From NCBI GenBank assembly GCA_047967505.1, contig CM106538.1: DNA of 64,000 nt. One strand, written 5' to 3'. The position numbers and the translations under genes were made by a program. The notes below the pieces were generated by a model. It worked only from the letters and a program-made list of their open reading frames with translations. It was not told the origin of the DNA and did no database searches. The stretch's first letter is position 1. Every line of letters begins with the position of its first letter. This document shows positions 25,201 to 37,705 of the stretch, piece after piece. The stretch comes from Dipteris shenzhenensis. Lineage: Eukaryota; Polypodiophyta; Polypodiopsida; Gleicheniales.

Positions 25201-27239
25201 ACATATTAGGAGTTTTTAAAAATGGTAGCAAGTGAGGATGCAATAGACAATAGTGTTCATGAAGACTCACCATTACTACCCAATACATGGCAATTTTACT
25301 TATTCATAAGTAGCATTTATCAACTATACAATTGGATATTTTTTAAGTGTTGTAACATGAAAGAAGGCTTAGTACAGCTTACAATATCAATCCATGAAGA
25401 TCGGCCATTATGATCCAATGCATGTCCAATACACGGATTTGGAGGAGGCCACATGCTATTGACATGTGTTTAAGTGGGGATGTCCATCCCATAAGCATAT
25501 CTACTCTTGGGGAGACCCTGTATGTATTAGCCTCTTCACCCCCCCATAGTCATCTCCCCCTCTCTAGACTTTTTGGGAGACTGTGGAGCTTTGGTGGGGC
25601 AGCTATGGGACGGGTGCTAGGGATCTCATATTCGGCTCACATCCTGAGTGCCATGTGGTGCATTCTGTGCTAACAACACCAGCCACATTGCATTAGTGAT
25701 ATTAGGAATCCCGTACCCGGCTCACTCTCTGGTGCCATGTGGTAAAGGAGAATTTCTCTTAATTGGAAATCTTATAATAATAAAACTTAGTTTTATTAGA
25801 AGTAAGGAGGAAATTATGGAGACTGGGCCAATTGAAAAAGGGCTTATAGCCTATCGGGGCTTCCATAGTCTACTCGTAGTTGGGGATGTGCCATAACATG
25901 AAGATTGCTTTGACGGACCACATGATGAGGATGTATGCAAGGAAGCTGGGATTCATGAACTTATCAAATGATTCCACATTCTGGTAGGTCTATGCACAGG
26001 AAAATCTGGGTGTATGGAAATCACATGAAGGTAAGTATTGCATGAACTTATCAAATGATCCCAAATTTTGGTGGTCTATGCAAGTTACATCTGAGTGTAT
26101 GGTTCGATGACCTGAAGGTACATGATCTTAGTAATGTGTGGAAGTCATACCATTAGACCTGAAGGTACATGATCCTACAATTTAATGTGTGGAAGTCATA
26201 CCATTAGACTTACATGATCCAACTTGAAGGGACTATGCAAGGGTCTATTTTGGTGTGTGGAAGGCATACCATCATACAAACCTTTTGTTTGGTGTATGCA
26301 AGGGACTTATCAAATGAACATTGAACCCATACATGAACTCTTCAAATGATCCCACAATATGCCAACAGTATACCTGCTAGATCAAAACAATGTAACGGGA
26401 CTTCCATTACATAGCAAGTGAACATATCCAAATCCTTGAACTTTTACAAGATACTTGGGCAAGGTGCAAAGGCTCTTAGCGACCGAGGTTGATAAGCTTT
26501 GGTTGATCAAGGTTGAAAGGAAAACTCCACCAAATACCAAATGGAAGTTGAAGCTCAAATCTCATTTCGTATGGTTTGGAATATGATGTAAACCAATGGT
26601 TTTGCAATACAAATAATATAAAAGGCAACTCATTTATGGAAATTTTAATGGGTTAATGTAAACTCTAAGATTATGAGGTGTAAGTGCTATGGTGAATTGA
26701 AAGTGTTAACCTTAATCAAGTTAAAAAGGTTAATATTAAGGTTAATTACGTTAATATTAATGTGAATTAAGTGCTTAAGATTATGTTAATTGAGCCATCG
26801 TAGGAAGAATAACTAATTAATTAATAGAGTTTAGACTGGGAAGCCAATCCGAGAGAGAATACTCATAGTTTCTTAAGGACTCCTAAGCTCAAGAATACTC
26901 AAAATTTGATGGGCTTTCACATAGGCCATTCGACTTAGACAAGAATAGAAGTTAAGAAGCATGGAAGGTGCAAGCATGGAGCATGGAAGGTGCAAGGCCC
27001 AAAATTTTGAGAGGGAGAGGGCCCAAAAATTTGAGAGGGAAGAGGAAAGAGGGAAGCGGGAAAATAGGGGGAAAGAGATTTCCCCCAAACCTATCCCTAA
27101 CGGCTCATTCTACACTCACAACGGTAATAGCAGCTAACCCCTACTTGCTCACGACTCGAGCTTACCATATCTGGCCTTACCTCTACATTCCCTGTACCTT
27201 CGATTCCTGAGCCGCCTCATCTCGCATCAACTGCACGTG
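22216..27239. other. CACTA interior with no recognised gene
   Basis: About 5 kb of AT-rich, CpG-poor sequence. A plus-strand stretch at 24174-24300 follows a cag acceptor-like site and encodes GFDDLSKEVNNKLILQFDPR, which I do not recognise. Near 26040-26340 short imperfect repeats built around gtgtggaagtcataccat and aaggtacatgatc recur. It could include older nested insertions whose ends I cannot see. Confidence 0.4.
23080..23410. repeat. ATGCAT/TGCATG-rich tract
   Basis: About 330 bases with many overlapping tgcat, atgca, catgca and acatatgt motifs (for example acatgcaatgcatgtaac near 23149 and gcatgcatgcaatatg near 23350). Long alternating purine-pyrimidine runs result. The open frames across it are rich in Cys, His, Met and Asn because of the composition and are unlikely to be genes. 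Confidence 0.7.
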
Positions 27240-28100
27240 CAAGCTTAAGGTCCTTGATCAAATTAATCAAGCGCTGAACTTTGAAGTGAATATATATGGA
27301 TATCTCCACGCGTGTAGTTTCGGAGTCATGAACATTGATGACTAGCGCGAGTACGTCTGCAATTAGGTCGACTACTAGCTATAGCGCTAGCTATAGCAGC
27401 TGCTAGTCCATCAAAAAATCGACGCGTGCGCGACTGCAAGGTACGGTCTGGTACTCCTCTGGCCCATCAATCGACAAAGGCACGGCGCTGTCTCACAGAC
27501 TGGACCGAATATATATCACTTTAGTCGAAATCGAAATCGATATATATTGTACTGTGCCTGCGCCTGTGCCGCCGTCCACGAATCGAACCTTCATATATAT
27601 TTCGCTATCTCCTAGCTCGAGGCTATCCATTTTGCGGCTGTTTTTCCATGATTGCTAATTTGTCCAGGTGCTCGAATTGATATCTCGATCTGTGCACGCC
27701 CTAGTCCTGCAGCAGCATATGCGTAGCCAGCTATAATTATAATTATACGCTACTGTAGATGTCGATCTAGTCGACTCCTCGCTGCATCTGTGTGCCATAT
27801 GTATTATTAAATTGGTGCTGTACGACGTGGACTGCTCGAGCTCGAGATTATACAGTACACTAGTCGATTGGGCATCAAGGCTTAATTAATTTGAAGGTAA
27901 GAAGTCCCTACTGAGAGCTAGTTGTTTTTCGTCCACTAAGGCTAGCTAGTATACCGCGTCGTTTTTCGAGATTATACACTACACTCGATTGGGCATGGAG
28001 GCTTAATTTAAAAGGGTGATATATCTGTACATGTGTATACTAGCTGCTGCACACCATTTGAAGCAGCTCGCGGCCGGGGCGTATGTTCGTATACATTCAA
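27240..28100. promoter_or_regulatory. CpG-rich, palindrome-rich island; candidate CACTA promoter/regulatory region
   Basis: By hand I count more than 40 CpG in about 850 bases, against almost none in the preceding kilobases. Many CpGs are in TCGA. Short self-complementary words crowd the region (agctatagcgctagct, ctcgagctcgag, ataattataattat, cgcgtgcgcg). It lies upstream of the transposase exons. In En/Spm a GC-rich, CpG-rich block near the 5' end regulates the element through methylation, so a similar role is inferred. No core promoter was identified. Confidence 0.45.
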
Positions 28101-28399
28101 CGTTCGTACCTTGGGCAGCAATTTCCAGGTTAGTATACACGAATTCGATCCATTTACCAAGGAATGTTCTAGCATTAACCCCCATTTTAATTTCTATCCT
28201 AAAGTAATCCTATCTCTTAATATATATGCCTCCCATGCCACAAATCCTGTCAAAGATGTTGCCATAAATTTGTATATGCCTAATCATGTTTTGCCTATGT
28301 GTATGCTTCAATATTTCTATAATATGCTTGTACATTTTCATTCTTCTATATTTATATAATTCTATATGCTTCTATATCTTTGCATTGTGTTTCTATGTG

Positions 28400-29475
28400 T
28401 AGGCATGCCTATGCTTCTATGCCTATCATGCTAAAGTAAACCTTTGCAATTACATGCGTGCCTATTTGCCTATGCATATTTGCTTTATGCCTATTCTTTA
28501 AGTTTATGTATGCCTATGTCTATGCTTCTATATGTCTATATGCTTATGTGAATGCCTACTTTATGCTTTATGCCTATTTGCCTATGCTTCTATATGTCTA
28601 TATGCATTATGCCTATGCCTTATATTTGCCTATGCTTCTATTTGCTTTATGCTTTATGTGAATGCCATTGCCTATGTTTCTATATGTGCTAGTCTACGCT
28701 TGCTTATGTCTCTACATGCTTTATGTGAATGCCTATTTGCCTATGCTTCTATTTGCCTATGTTTCTATGCCAATGTGAATGCTTATATGCCTATGCTTGT
28801 CTGGAAATTATGCTTATGTGAAGGCATGCCTATGCTTCTATGCCTATCATGCTAAAGTAAACCTTTGCAATTACATGCGTGCCTTTACTTTTCCTTAATT
28901 TAGTACCTATGTGAATGCCTATTCTTTAAGTTTATGTATGCCTATGCCTATATTTGCTTATGTCTCTACATGCTTTATGTGAATGCCTATTTGCCTATGC
29001 TTCTATTTGCCTATGCATGTCTATGTTTCTATGCCAATGTGAATGCTTATATGCCTATGCTTGTCTGGAAATTATGCCTATTTGCCTATGCATATTTGCT
29101 TTATGCCTATTCTTTAAGTTTATGTATGCCTATGTCTATGCTTTATGTATGCCTATTCTTTAAGTTTATGTATGCCTATATTTGCTTATGTCTCTACATG
29201 CTTTATGTGAATGCCTATTTGCCTATGCTTCTATTTGCCTATGCATGTCTATGTTTCTATGCCAATGTGAATGCTTATATGCCTATGCTTGTCTAGAAAT
29301 TATGCTTATGTGAAGGCATGCCTATGCTTCTATGCCTATGTTTCTATGCCAATGTGAATACTTATATGCCTATGCTTGTCTGGAAATTATGCTTATGTGA
29401 AGGCATGCCTATGCTTCTATGCCTATCATGCTAAAGTAAACCTTTGCAATTACATGTGTGCCTTTACTTTTCCTT
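28400..29475 (+). repeat. Minisatellite array of TATGCCTATGCTTC-type units
   Basis: About 1.1 kb built from variants of tatgcctatgcttctatttg, with larger blocks repeated nearly exactly. The block from gaatgcttatatgcctatgcttgtctg recurs at about 28777, 29041, 29270 and 29356. The block catgcctatgcttctatgcctatcatgctaaagtaaacctttg recurs at about 28404, 28825 and 29405. The Tyr/Leu/Ala/Cys-rich open frames over it are repeat products. Confidence 0.92.
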
Positions 29476-29640
29476 AATTTTAAAGTAATTTTAAAATAGG
29501 CATGTAATTTCAAAGTAGATTGGAACAGATTTAGTTTTAAAATGTATATAAATATAAAGCTCGTTTAATTCTACGATTGTTACAATGCTTTTGTTTTTAA
29601 ATGTATAATATAAAGCTCATGTTTAAAATCTTTATGCTTT

Positions 29641-30461
29641 TATTTATGCTTCTATGTGTTTTTATTTTATGTGTGTTTATACATGTTTATAAATGTTATG
29701 ATATGCTATGCCTGACACGTATCTATGGTCCTATATGTGGGAGCTAAGTACCAGAAGTGACAAAATCTCACAAGTATAGTCCTTCTTTATCCATGGAGTC
29801 GTTGCTAGGGTGTGCATTTGCATGGCCTACAATGGCTTACCTACGGTTTTACCATGGGTGAGGTTGCTTTGATGATATCTGTTGGGAGGCCGTCTATACA
29901 ACTGGCACTAGTTGCCCATACTTAGGACCCTACTATGTGTGTTTATTTTAAATGTGTTTATACATGCTTATAAATGCTATGTCTCTATGCTTGTGATGGA
30001 CTTTGTTGAGCTTATGTAAGTGTTTGTTCTCTAGGGTGTTTTATTTATGCTTCTATGTGTTTTTATTTTATGTGTGTTTATACATGTTTATAAATGGTAT
30101 GATATGCTATGCACTTATGCTATGCCTGACACGTATCTATGGTCCTATGTGTGGGAGCTAAGTACCAGAAGTGACAAAATCTCACGGGTATAGTCCTTCT
30201 TTATCCATGGAGTCGTTGCTAGGGTGTGCATTTGCGTGGCCTACAACGGCTTACCTACGGTCTTACCATGGGTGAGGCTACTTTGATGATATCTGTTGGG
30301 AGGCCATCTATACGACTGGCACTAGTTGCCCATACTTAGGACCCTACTATGTGTGTTTATTTTAAATGTGTTTATACATGCTTATAAATGCTATGTCTCT
30401 ATGCTTGTGATGGACTTTGTTGAGCTTATGTAAGTGTTTGTTCTCTAGGGTGTTTTATTTA
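29641..30461 (+). repeat. Direct tandem duplication (about 401/420 bp) just upstream of the transposase exon
   Basis: The unit beginning tatttatgcttctatgtg at 29641 recurs at 30042. It carries gcctgacacgtatctatgg, gtgggagctaagtacc, ggagtcgttgctagggtg, cttacctacgg and gtgatggactttgttgag in both copies. Copy 2 has a small insertion near 30105. The second copy ends about 24 bases before the acceptor in front of the transposase exon at 30485, so this is probably leader or first-intron sequence. Confidence 0.9.
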
Positions 30462-30484
30462 TGATTTCATGTGCCTTATTCCAG

Positions 30485-33466
30485 ATGGCAACAGATGATA
30501 GCCTACGGAGATGTAGATGCAATTATAGGTGTAGGCATTCACCTCTTGGCTATCAAGATGTGAGCCGGAGAATGTATTATGTGCATTTGCAACAAGACTC
30601 CATTGGAAACTTACACGCATCAATTTTGAGGAATGTGGATGAGGAGAACTCTATTGACAATGATACTGTAGTGAATGAAGAACTCATTGAATCATCTAAT
30701 CGACGGAGGCAGGTATGGTGTAGATGTGAAACTTATTGCCATGGTGGCCGCTTGGTCGCTCCGTTAACTTATGCAAGGCATATGCAAGTTGATGAGCGAT
30801 TTGAAACTATTGCAAAAAATCTTGGTTTGCATGAACAGGATAGGTTGGATGATGAAGAGGATAACATGGATGCTTTAGGAGAGGATACGTTGGATGATGA
30901 AGAGGATAACATGGATGCTTTAGGAGAGGATAGCCATTTATCTCTCGCTGATAAAATCATACAAAGATTGATTGAGTTGCAAGCTCTTTGGGATGGACAT
31001 CAAGCTTCAGTGGAGTTTCAAGATAGTATGCTTAAAATTCTATTTGGAGATATGTGTGGTCCTAGGTCTACAACACATGAAGGTGCAAAAAGATCGAGTC
31101 TGAGTAAACTATTGGTCCAACTTCCAGAAACATGGGATGGAAGTCTAAATGGAATAACTGTTCCCACATGTTGGGAGCAATTAACTACTATGTTGACAAG
31201 GCTTGGAATGGTTGAATCAAAGAGATATAGAATATGTCAAGGGAAAGAGGATTCCATACATGCTCCAATACTCTATCTACCAAGCAAAGAGGATGCTTAT
31301 AGTGGTAACACTGTTGAATGCCAATGCAATAGAAATGTCACTAGAAAGAGAAAATTAAAGCGTGATTGTTTAGCATGTTGTGAGAAGTGTGAGAAATGTG
31401 CAGTGCCTAGAAAGGAAATGTTATGTTTTGACTACATTTCGATTGGTGAACAATTGAAACTACTTACTAAAAGTAGATCTTTATGCCACAAATTATTGGA
31501 AATGTGGCGAAATAAAGACAAATGGCTGGTATCGAACAATTCTAATGAAAATATTAGAATTGATGAGTTTTGGGATGGCAGTAAATGTAAAAGTGTTAAA
31601 GAGTTTTGGGATCCAGAATCGGAGTTTGAGTTGCCATTGGTATGTGAGAAGGGGTATTGCAAACAAGCTTATACAGCATGGCCATCTTCACTTAAATCGG
31701 AAGCACTTTTGGAGGGTTGGAAAGAACGTGAGAAAATTTACAAATTTGTTTGCAAGGCTTGTCGAGCTCTGATACAATGTCCCCAAAGACTCTGTAAGGT
31801 AAATCTTCCTAATTTATACTATGTGTGGTCTCTAATTAATTTATGTTCGAGGATTACACGTAATGTTGTACTCTAAATGTGTCTTTGTTTACATATATAG
31901 GGAGATTCACGCAATTTTGCTCTCTTATTGCACTGGGATGGGTTCCAAACATCAAGAACAACGCAGAAGAATTGTGGCATCGTCGAGATAAAGGTTCTCA
32001 ATTGTGGAAAGAAGTCCATAATTGGAGCAATACCAGTCTTGTTCATTCCATTTAGTTGCAAAAAAATTATAGGAAGCTCAAGCAAACTGTTTCATGTTTT
32101 TATGAAACCTTTGATAGATGAATTAGAAAGTTTGTTCATGGATGGAATTGATATAGATTTCAATTATCCAATGCCTTTAATTTTTGGGCGTGATAGCTCT
32201 TTTTCCCAAACCTTCAAAGCACGTGCTATGCTTATGATGGTGACTGGTGATCATCCAGCTCAATGTAAGATTGGAGCTTTTAAAGATGGTGGCCAAGCTT
32301 TTTGTCGTAGAGACAAACCTATAGCTACTTTAGAATGTGAAGGATCAAGTCGATACCTTTATGACCAAAATAGATTCCAATTTAGATATGCTCCAGCCAA
32401 GAGGTCCACAAAAGATATGTTGAGAGACTTGCTTCTTGCAGAGCGAGCAAGCACTCAAATGCAACGTGAAGACATTCTCAAAGAGGCTGGTCTTTCAGGT
32501 AGATCATGTCTATGGAGATTATATGATCTTTATCGGTTCGATTTATCTCTTGATCTTGTGTACGATTGTATGCACATACTAGCATTGAATATGTTTTCAA
32601 AGTACATGAGCTCTTTAATGAGAGATATCGATAATAGAGTGAAGAAAGAAATCGATGAAGCAACTCATAGAATGACATTGGCCACACCTTATTCCATCCG
32701 ATATGGTCGATGGCCAAGGTTTCCTAGCAAGTATTTTGAGAGTTACAAGGCTGAGGAAACACAAAAGTTCATACAATGGTGTCTTCCTTATGTCCTGAGT
32801 GAAGTCCAAGGTATTCCTAAGAAATTCTATGATTTGGGTCTCTTGATCATAGATATTGCTCATGCCTTTTATAACTATACTAGAAGTAATGGCTGGTCTC
32901 AAGAAGACATAAACACTCTGAGGGTATTGCTTGCTTCTTGGAGAGTAAGATCAGAGGAGTGGATTGGAAGAAACTCAGCTCCATTAGAGCATGTTGCAGG
33001 TTTTGGAGAATTTCTTGATGATATTTTGCGACATGGCAGCCACGATGGGTTTTGGTGCTACATATATGAGCGTATGGTCTCAACATATGCTAGCATCAAA
33101 ACAAACAATAAGGACAATGAGATTTCATATGCAAACTATCATCGAAGGAAATTTTTCACATGGGTCTTTCTACATATTCAAGAAGATGCTGATAGGTTGT
33201 TTCCTCATCAAAGGATGTTGAAAGAGTTTCATGGAGTTCTTTCAGTCCCAGATGGATATTTAGTGGATAAACATGGATGTTATGACTGTCCTCAATGGCA
33301 CTCATTAGGATTGATACATGTATCATCCATTGAAAAAGCGAAACATTTATGGAGTTTAGCCACATTGCATACGAAAGACTATCCTTGCCAAAGAGTCATT
33401 AGCCAAAAGGGTATTGTAATAAGCCTAAAGTTAGATACGCAACAAGTGAGGAAAGAAGATATGTAG
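30485..33466 (+). CDS. CACTA transposase (Tnp2 family), exons 1 and 2, frameshifted near the 3' end
   Basis: Exon 1 (30485-31798, 438 codons) follows an acceptor (ttccag) and opens MATDDSLRRCRCNYRC. A cysteine/histidine cluster (WCRCETYCHGG...H) resembles the N-terminal zinc motif of these transposases. A 45-bp in-frame tandem duplication gives LDDEEDNMDALGED twice (about 30846-30935). The 102-bp intron (31799-31900) is phase 0. Exon 2 opens GDSRNFALLLHWDGF and has MKPLIDELESLFMDGI, MVTGDHPAQ, AFCRRDK and YDCMHILALNMF, the Tnp2 pattern with candidate catalytic Asp residues in HWDGF and TGDHPA. A DUF4218-like block (HDGFWCYIYERMV) follows. The frame ends at 33466, but homologous-looking sequence continues in another frame, so one base seems lost near 33420. 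Confidence 0.85.
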
Positions 33467-34217
33467 AGCAAAATCTTCAATTCGGGATTGAGAGAGTAAC
33501 AGAATACAATAAAATTATGTTCAAGGGTGAGGTTTATAAGATTGAAGATAAGGTTATCGTGAAGTCTGAAGAGGATGCAACATTAGTCTCTAGTGTGGGA
33601 CACTGGAAAGCGTGTATAGCATCGTTTTTTTCCTTTCAGCATAATGGTGACATGCAACTATTCTTTGGAGCACACTACTATAGGCAACGCATTGTTGTTG
33701 AAAGAGGATATGAAAGATTAGATGTTGATGGCACCACTGGCATGAGTGTCCTACAAAATGCATATTTGCCATACACCTGGAATTGTATAAGGCCAATTAG
33801 TTCTTTATTGCATAATTTATTCCTCTACAGCATGGAGGTGGTATCATTGCATATGAGACAAAAGATTTAGGATTGAGAACACGTTTAATCCAGCCTGGTT
33901 GCATTGGATGTATTCCTCCTTGGCTAGAGGAGAATGATATTGTTTTATTGAAGTCTGATCTTGATACAATATGCTCACCAAATGATCTCAAGTATGCCAT
34001 TGTCAGAGATGTGGATCACACGCTAAATCAAGTTAAAGTAGCATGGCTAAAGCTGGTTCACCCTGAGGAAAAGAGATGGAAGGTCTCGATGGAAGACAAC
34101 GAATGGAAGGATTGGTGGTTTTGTGTGTCTGTCAAAGAGACGTGGAATGTTATCAAGACAAAGAATATGGTAGTTCAGGGCAAAGCCAAGATAGTTCCTA
34201 TCATGTGGCAATCTTAG
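33424..34217 (+). pseudogene. C-terminal part of the CACTA transposase, out of frame
   Basis: In another frame from about 33424 the sequence reads KPKVRYATSEERRYVEQNLQ and runs into 33517-33870 (FKGEVYKIEDKVIV, then HWKACIASFFSFQHNGD and FFGAHYYRQR), resembling the C-terminal region that follows DUF4218 in plant CACTA transposases. A second frame change near 33830 leads into 33873-34217 (GGGIIAYETKD, GCIPPWLEENDIVLL, WWFCVSVKETWN, stop after PIMWQS). A gtataag...ctacag pair at about 33788-33833 looks like an intron but does not restore phase, so either the second break is also a mutation or the splice is different. Confidence 0.65.
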
Positions 34218-34385
34218 GCATGTAGCTAGGATACATGAAGTTAACATCATTCAAGGAATTCGAAAACAGATTTGGTACGTATTTGTATTTGATTTCCTTT
34301 TACATCTATTTCTATTTTGTGTGTTTTTATTTGATACTAACAATAACTATACTTTTTTATGCTTGTGTTGTCATGCAAGATCAAG

Positions 34386-37300
34386 ATGGCTAGCAACAAC
34401 ATGGACATGGCGGCGCTACTAAAGAAAATGATGAGTGAAGATGCAAGTTTCCTTAGACTCATGGATTCCATGGTTAGTTCAATTAAAGGTATGTCATTTT
34501 TTGTTGGATTTATGTTATGCATTTTGAGAAAGAAGGGGTTGAACATGTATGTTATGCATGTATGTTATGCTAATTTTGTAAGCATGTATGTTATGCATTT
34601 GGAGAAAAAAGGTGGCTGACTATAAGCGTGTATGTTATGCATTTGTAAGCATGTATGTTATGCTTTTGGATGTAAGGGAGGGGGCTGACTTTATGCACTT
34701 GGATTTAAGAGAGAAGGCTGAATTTACGCATTTGGATTTAAGGGAGAAGGCTGAATTTTTAGGTGAAGAGAACTGTTTTATGAATTTATGGGCTGTATTC
34801 ATTGCATTTAGAGAAAGAAGGGGCTGATTTGTAAGCATGTATGTTATGCACTTGGAGAATCTAGGTGGCTGAATATATGGCATGTATGTTTTTTATATAG
34901 GGAAAATGCCTATGGGAGATGCATCAAAGGATGTGTCCTTCAAAGAGAACAAGGAGCGTCTCTCTTTGCAAGATAAATCTCAAGTTTCAGTTCCTCCGAT
35001 CTCAGGGGCAAGTTTTACACCTACATATGATGAGGTGTTTAAACCACCCAAAATGAATAGTAGGGATAAGAACAAGCTATATGGGAAAGAGCTCCTAGAA
35101 AAGTGCTTCAGAGACCAGCATTCTCTATTGTTAGAAAACTACCATCATGTACGAAGGTGGTTCGAGGGAATAGAGGCTGTTATAGATCTACAGCATAAAA
35201 AGGAAGAACAACAGCATATTAAAGGCATCATCCATGAGCGTCATCATGAGATAGTGCCTCTAAAGTTTAGTGGAGTTGAATATAGCTGGAGAGAGGAAGA
35301 TATATACAGGTGGTGGATCTCCTCAAAGCAGTCTAGCAGGAAATACTCGAAGAAGAGGACCCTTGTAAATAATGTGAGTTGGCTTTTGAATTATGTGATA
35401 TTTTATAAAACTGTATATTTGTAATATAGATATGATCTAGTCAGTGTATTCTATTGTGTTTCAAAGGACGAAATGAGCAAAGTTCAGAGAAATCTGGAGC
35501 ATGACGCAACTAGTCCTTGTATTGACAAGTCTCCGCAAAATTCAATTTCAAAGAAGGTATGTTCAATACATTTAATGGTTCTCTAGCATGAAGTAAAAAT
35601 TTTGTATTTATTTGCATAATTTGTGCCACTTCTTACTTGGATTATTTAACTCTTTAGCAATCTATTGGAGATTCTATTTCCATTAGAGGGGAATTTCATG
35701 AACAAGGATATTCAACATCTCAGGTTGTTGACGCATTTGAAAGATATGTTTTTCCAAGAAAAAATAAGAATATCGTATACCAATTGAACTAAGTTCTCAT
35801 TCCTTTGGATTTTAAAGTGATATATAAGAGTTTAATAAAATTTTGTATGTCTATTTGAAACTTTTTAGAGATATATGGAGCCTCAAGCAACTACTCCTTG
35901 TATTGACGAGTCTCCACGTAATGCAATTTCAGAGAAGGTATGTTCAATACATTTAATGGTTCTCTAGCATGAAGTAAAAATTTTGTATTTATTTGCATAA
36001 TTTGTGCCACTTCTTACTTGAATTATTTAACTCTTTAGCAGTCTATTGGAGATTCTATTTCTATTAGAGGGGAATTTCATGAACAAGGATATTCAATATC
36101 TCAGGTTGTTGATGCATTTGAAAGATATGTTTTTCCAAGAAAAAATAAGAATATCGTATACTAATTGAACTAAGTTCTCATTCCTTTGGATTTTAAAGTG
36201 ATATATAAGAGTTTAATAACATTTTGTATGTCTATTTGAAACTTTTTAGAGATATATGGAGCCTCAAGCAACTACTCCTTGTATTGACGAGTCTCCACGT
36301 AATCCAATTTCAGAGAAGGTATGTTTATATTAATACCTTGAATGGTTCTCTACTTTTAGTAAAAAATTATACTTTTTCGTGTAATTTATGTGACATCTTA
36401 CTTGGATTATTCAATTCATTGGCAGTCTATTAGAAATTCAGTTTCTATTGGAGGAGAATTTTATGGATAAGGATGTCCAACATCTGAGGTTGTTGAAGCA
36501 TTTCCAATAAAAGATACGTTTTTACTTTTATAAAGAATATAAAATGTTTTCTTTAATAAAATCATATGTTCTTTTGTGTAGATAGATAAGTTCATGGCGA
36601 AGAGATTCGAAGGGTTTGAGTATTATCACTCTGATCAGGTGTGTAAGTTTCAATCATGAGTTTTCTTCTATTATGAAGACGTATTATTAACCATTCAGTT
36701 ATTCACAATTCATCTATCTTAAATATTTTATATCAGGATTCTTATGGTGAAGTGAATGCTGATATGAATGAGATGACATTTTCTAAGATGCTTCATGGTG
36801 GCATCACTACAAATGAAGATAAGGTATGAATTGCCTTTTGACTTTTTAGATATGCGTATGATTGAAGCTATTTTCTTTGATTTAATTGTGATCAACATCT
36901 TCTTTTTAGACAAGTTTTAATTTAATTTTGTCATATTTTTAGGATCCAATATCGAATGTGATTGATTCTACGAATGAAATATCTAGAAAAAGTGAACGAA
37001 AGAGAAAGGTAAAAGTGTTCGTTTATGCAATACCCTTTAAAAGTAAAGCAAGTACTTTGTATGCTTGTATTCTTTACATAATTCTTTCGAATGGCATTAA
37101 CACTACTTGTTGTTTATCATTCATAGGTGAGTGAAAAAATGAGAGATCACTTAGAACAGAAGACCGTGCAAAGAAGTGATAAATCCCAAGGAAAGAGATG
37201 CAAGGTATTCTTATATTTAGAATTTATTTTCTATGATTTGAAGTCTTTATACCTTGATTTTAATCTCAAATTAGAACTTAAAAGATATTCAAGGTACAGA

Positions 37301-37705
37301 CATGGAGGTGACTATGGTTTCAAGCGAGTATAAAAGAGTATGTAAAAGCCTTTTACATTAGGCTTGATTATTTAAATCATTTGCTTCGATTTTGTTAATA
37401 TATTGTCACTTGTTTTGTTATTATGCCCTCAGGTGGATGACATTTCAGAGGAAAATATGGAGACGATACTTTTGAAATACATGGGAGTCCACACAATTCA
37501 TGATATGTACTTTTCCTTAAAAAGTACACATGTGAAGCTTAAAAAGATGGAGAGTAGCTTCAAACAATACTCTACAGATATCAAGAAACCAGCCAGTAAC
37601 ATTATGATAAGGGACATTGTGCATTGGCTTATTGAAAGTCAAAAAGTTAGATTCATGGAAAAATCTGATGTGCTTAGTTTAGAAGATATAGAGATTTTGA
37701 TATGA
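34386..37705 (+). CDS. Second CACTA gene (TNPA-like by position), about 12 exons
   Basis: My exon model is 34386-34488, 34901-35373, 35467-35556, 35658-35723, 35869-35937, 36039-36104, 36250-36318, 36582-36638, 36737-36823, 36943-37008, 37127-37204 and 37433-37705, each with GT donor and AG acceptor. The first two join at phase 1; all others are phase 0 and multiples of three. The total is 498 codons plus stop. The start is MASNNMDMAALLKKMM and the last exon has VDDISEENMETILLKYMGVH. The middle is Ser/Lys-rich with KSERKRK. I recognise no known domain. Its place downstream of the transposase parallels tnpA of En/Spm, which binds subterminal repeats; that function is inferred only. Confidence 0.6.
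35467..36480 (+). repeat. Exon-intron unit repeated three times (period about 381 bp)
   Basis: Two exons plus their introns are repeated. The exon with PCIDESPRN and an SEK or SKK ending lies at 35467, 35869 and 36250. The exon starting QSIGDSISIRGEFHEQ lies at 35658 and 36039, with a decayed third copy near 36424 that has an in-frame stop (tttatggataag). Introns between them are almost identical over more than 100 bases, including atttaatggttctctagc and gtgccacttcttacttg. The first unit is the most diverged. Confidence 0.88.

Noticed and set aside
28458-29296. Tyr/Leu/Ala/Cys-rich 'membrane-like' frames
   Set aside because: They are read through the TATGCCTATGCTTC minisatellite, occur in several frames and show no family motif.
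28400-29475. Possible CRISPR-like array
   Set aside because: Units vary in length, have no unique spacers and lie in plant DNA; it is a minisatellite.
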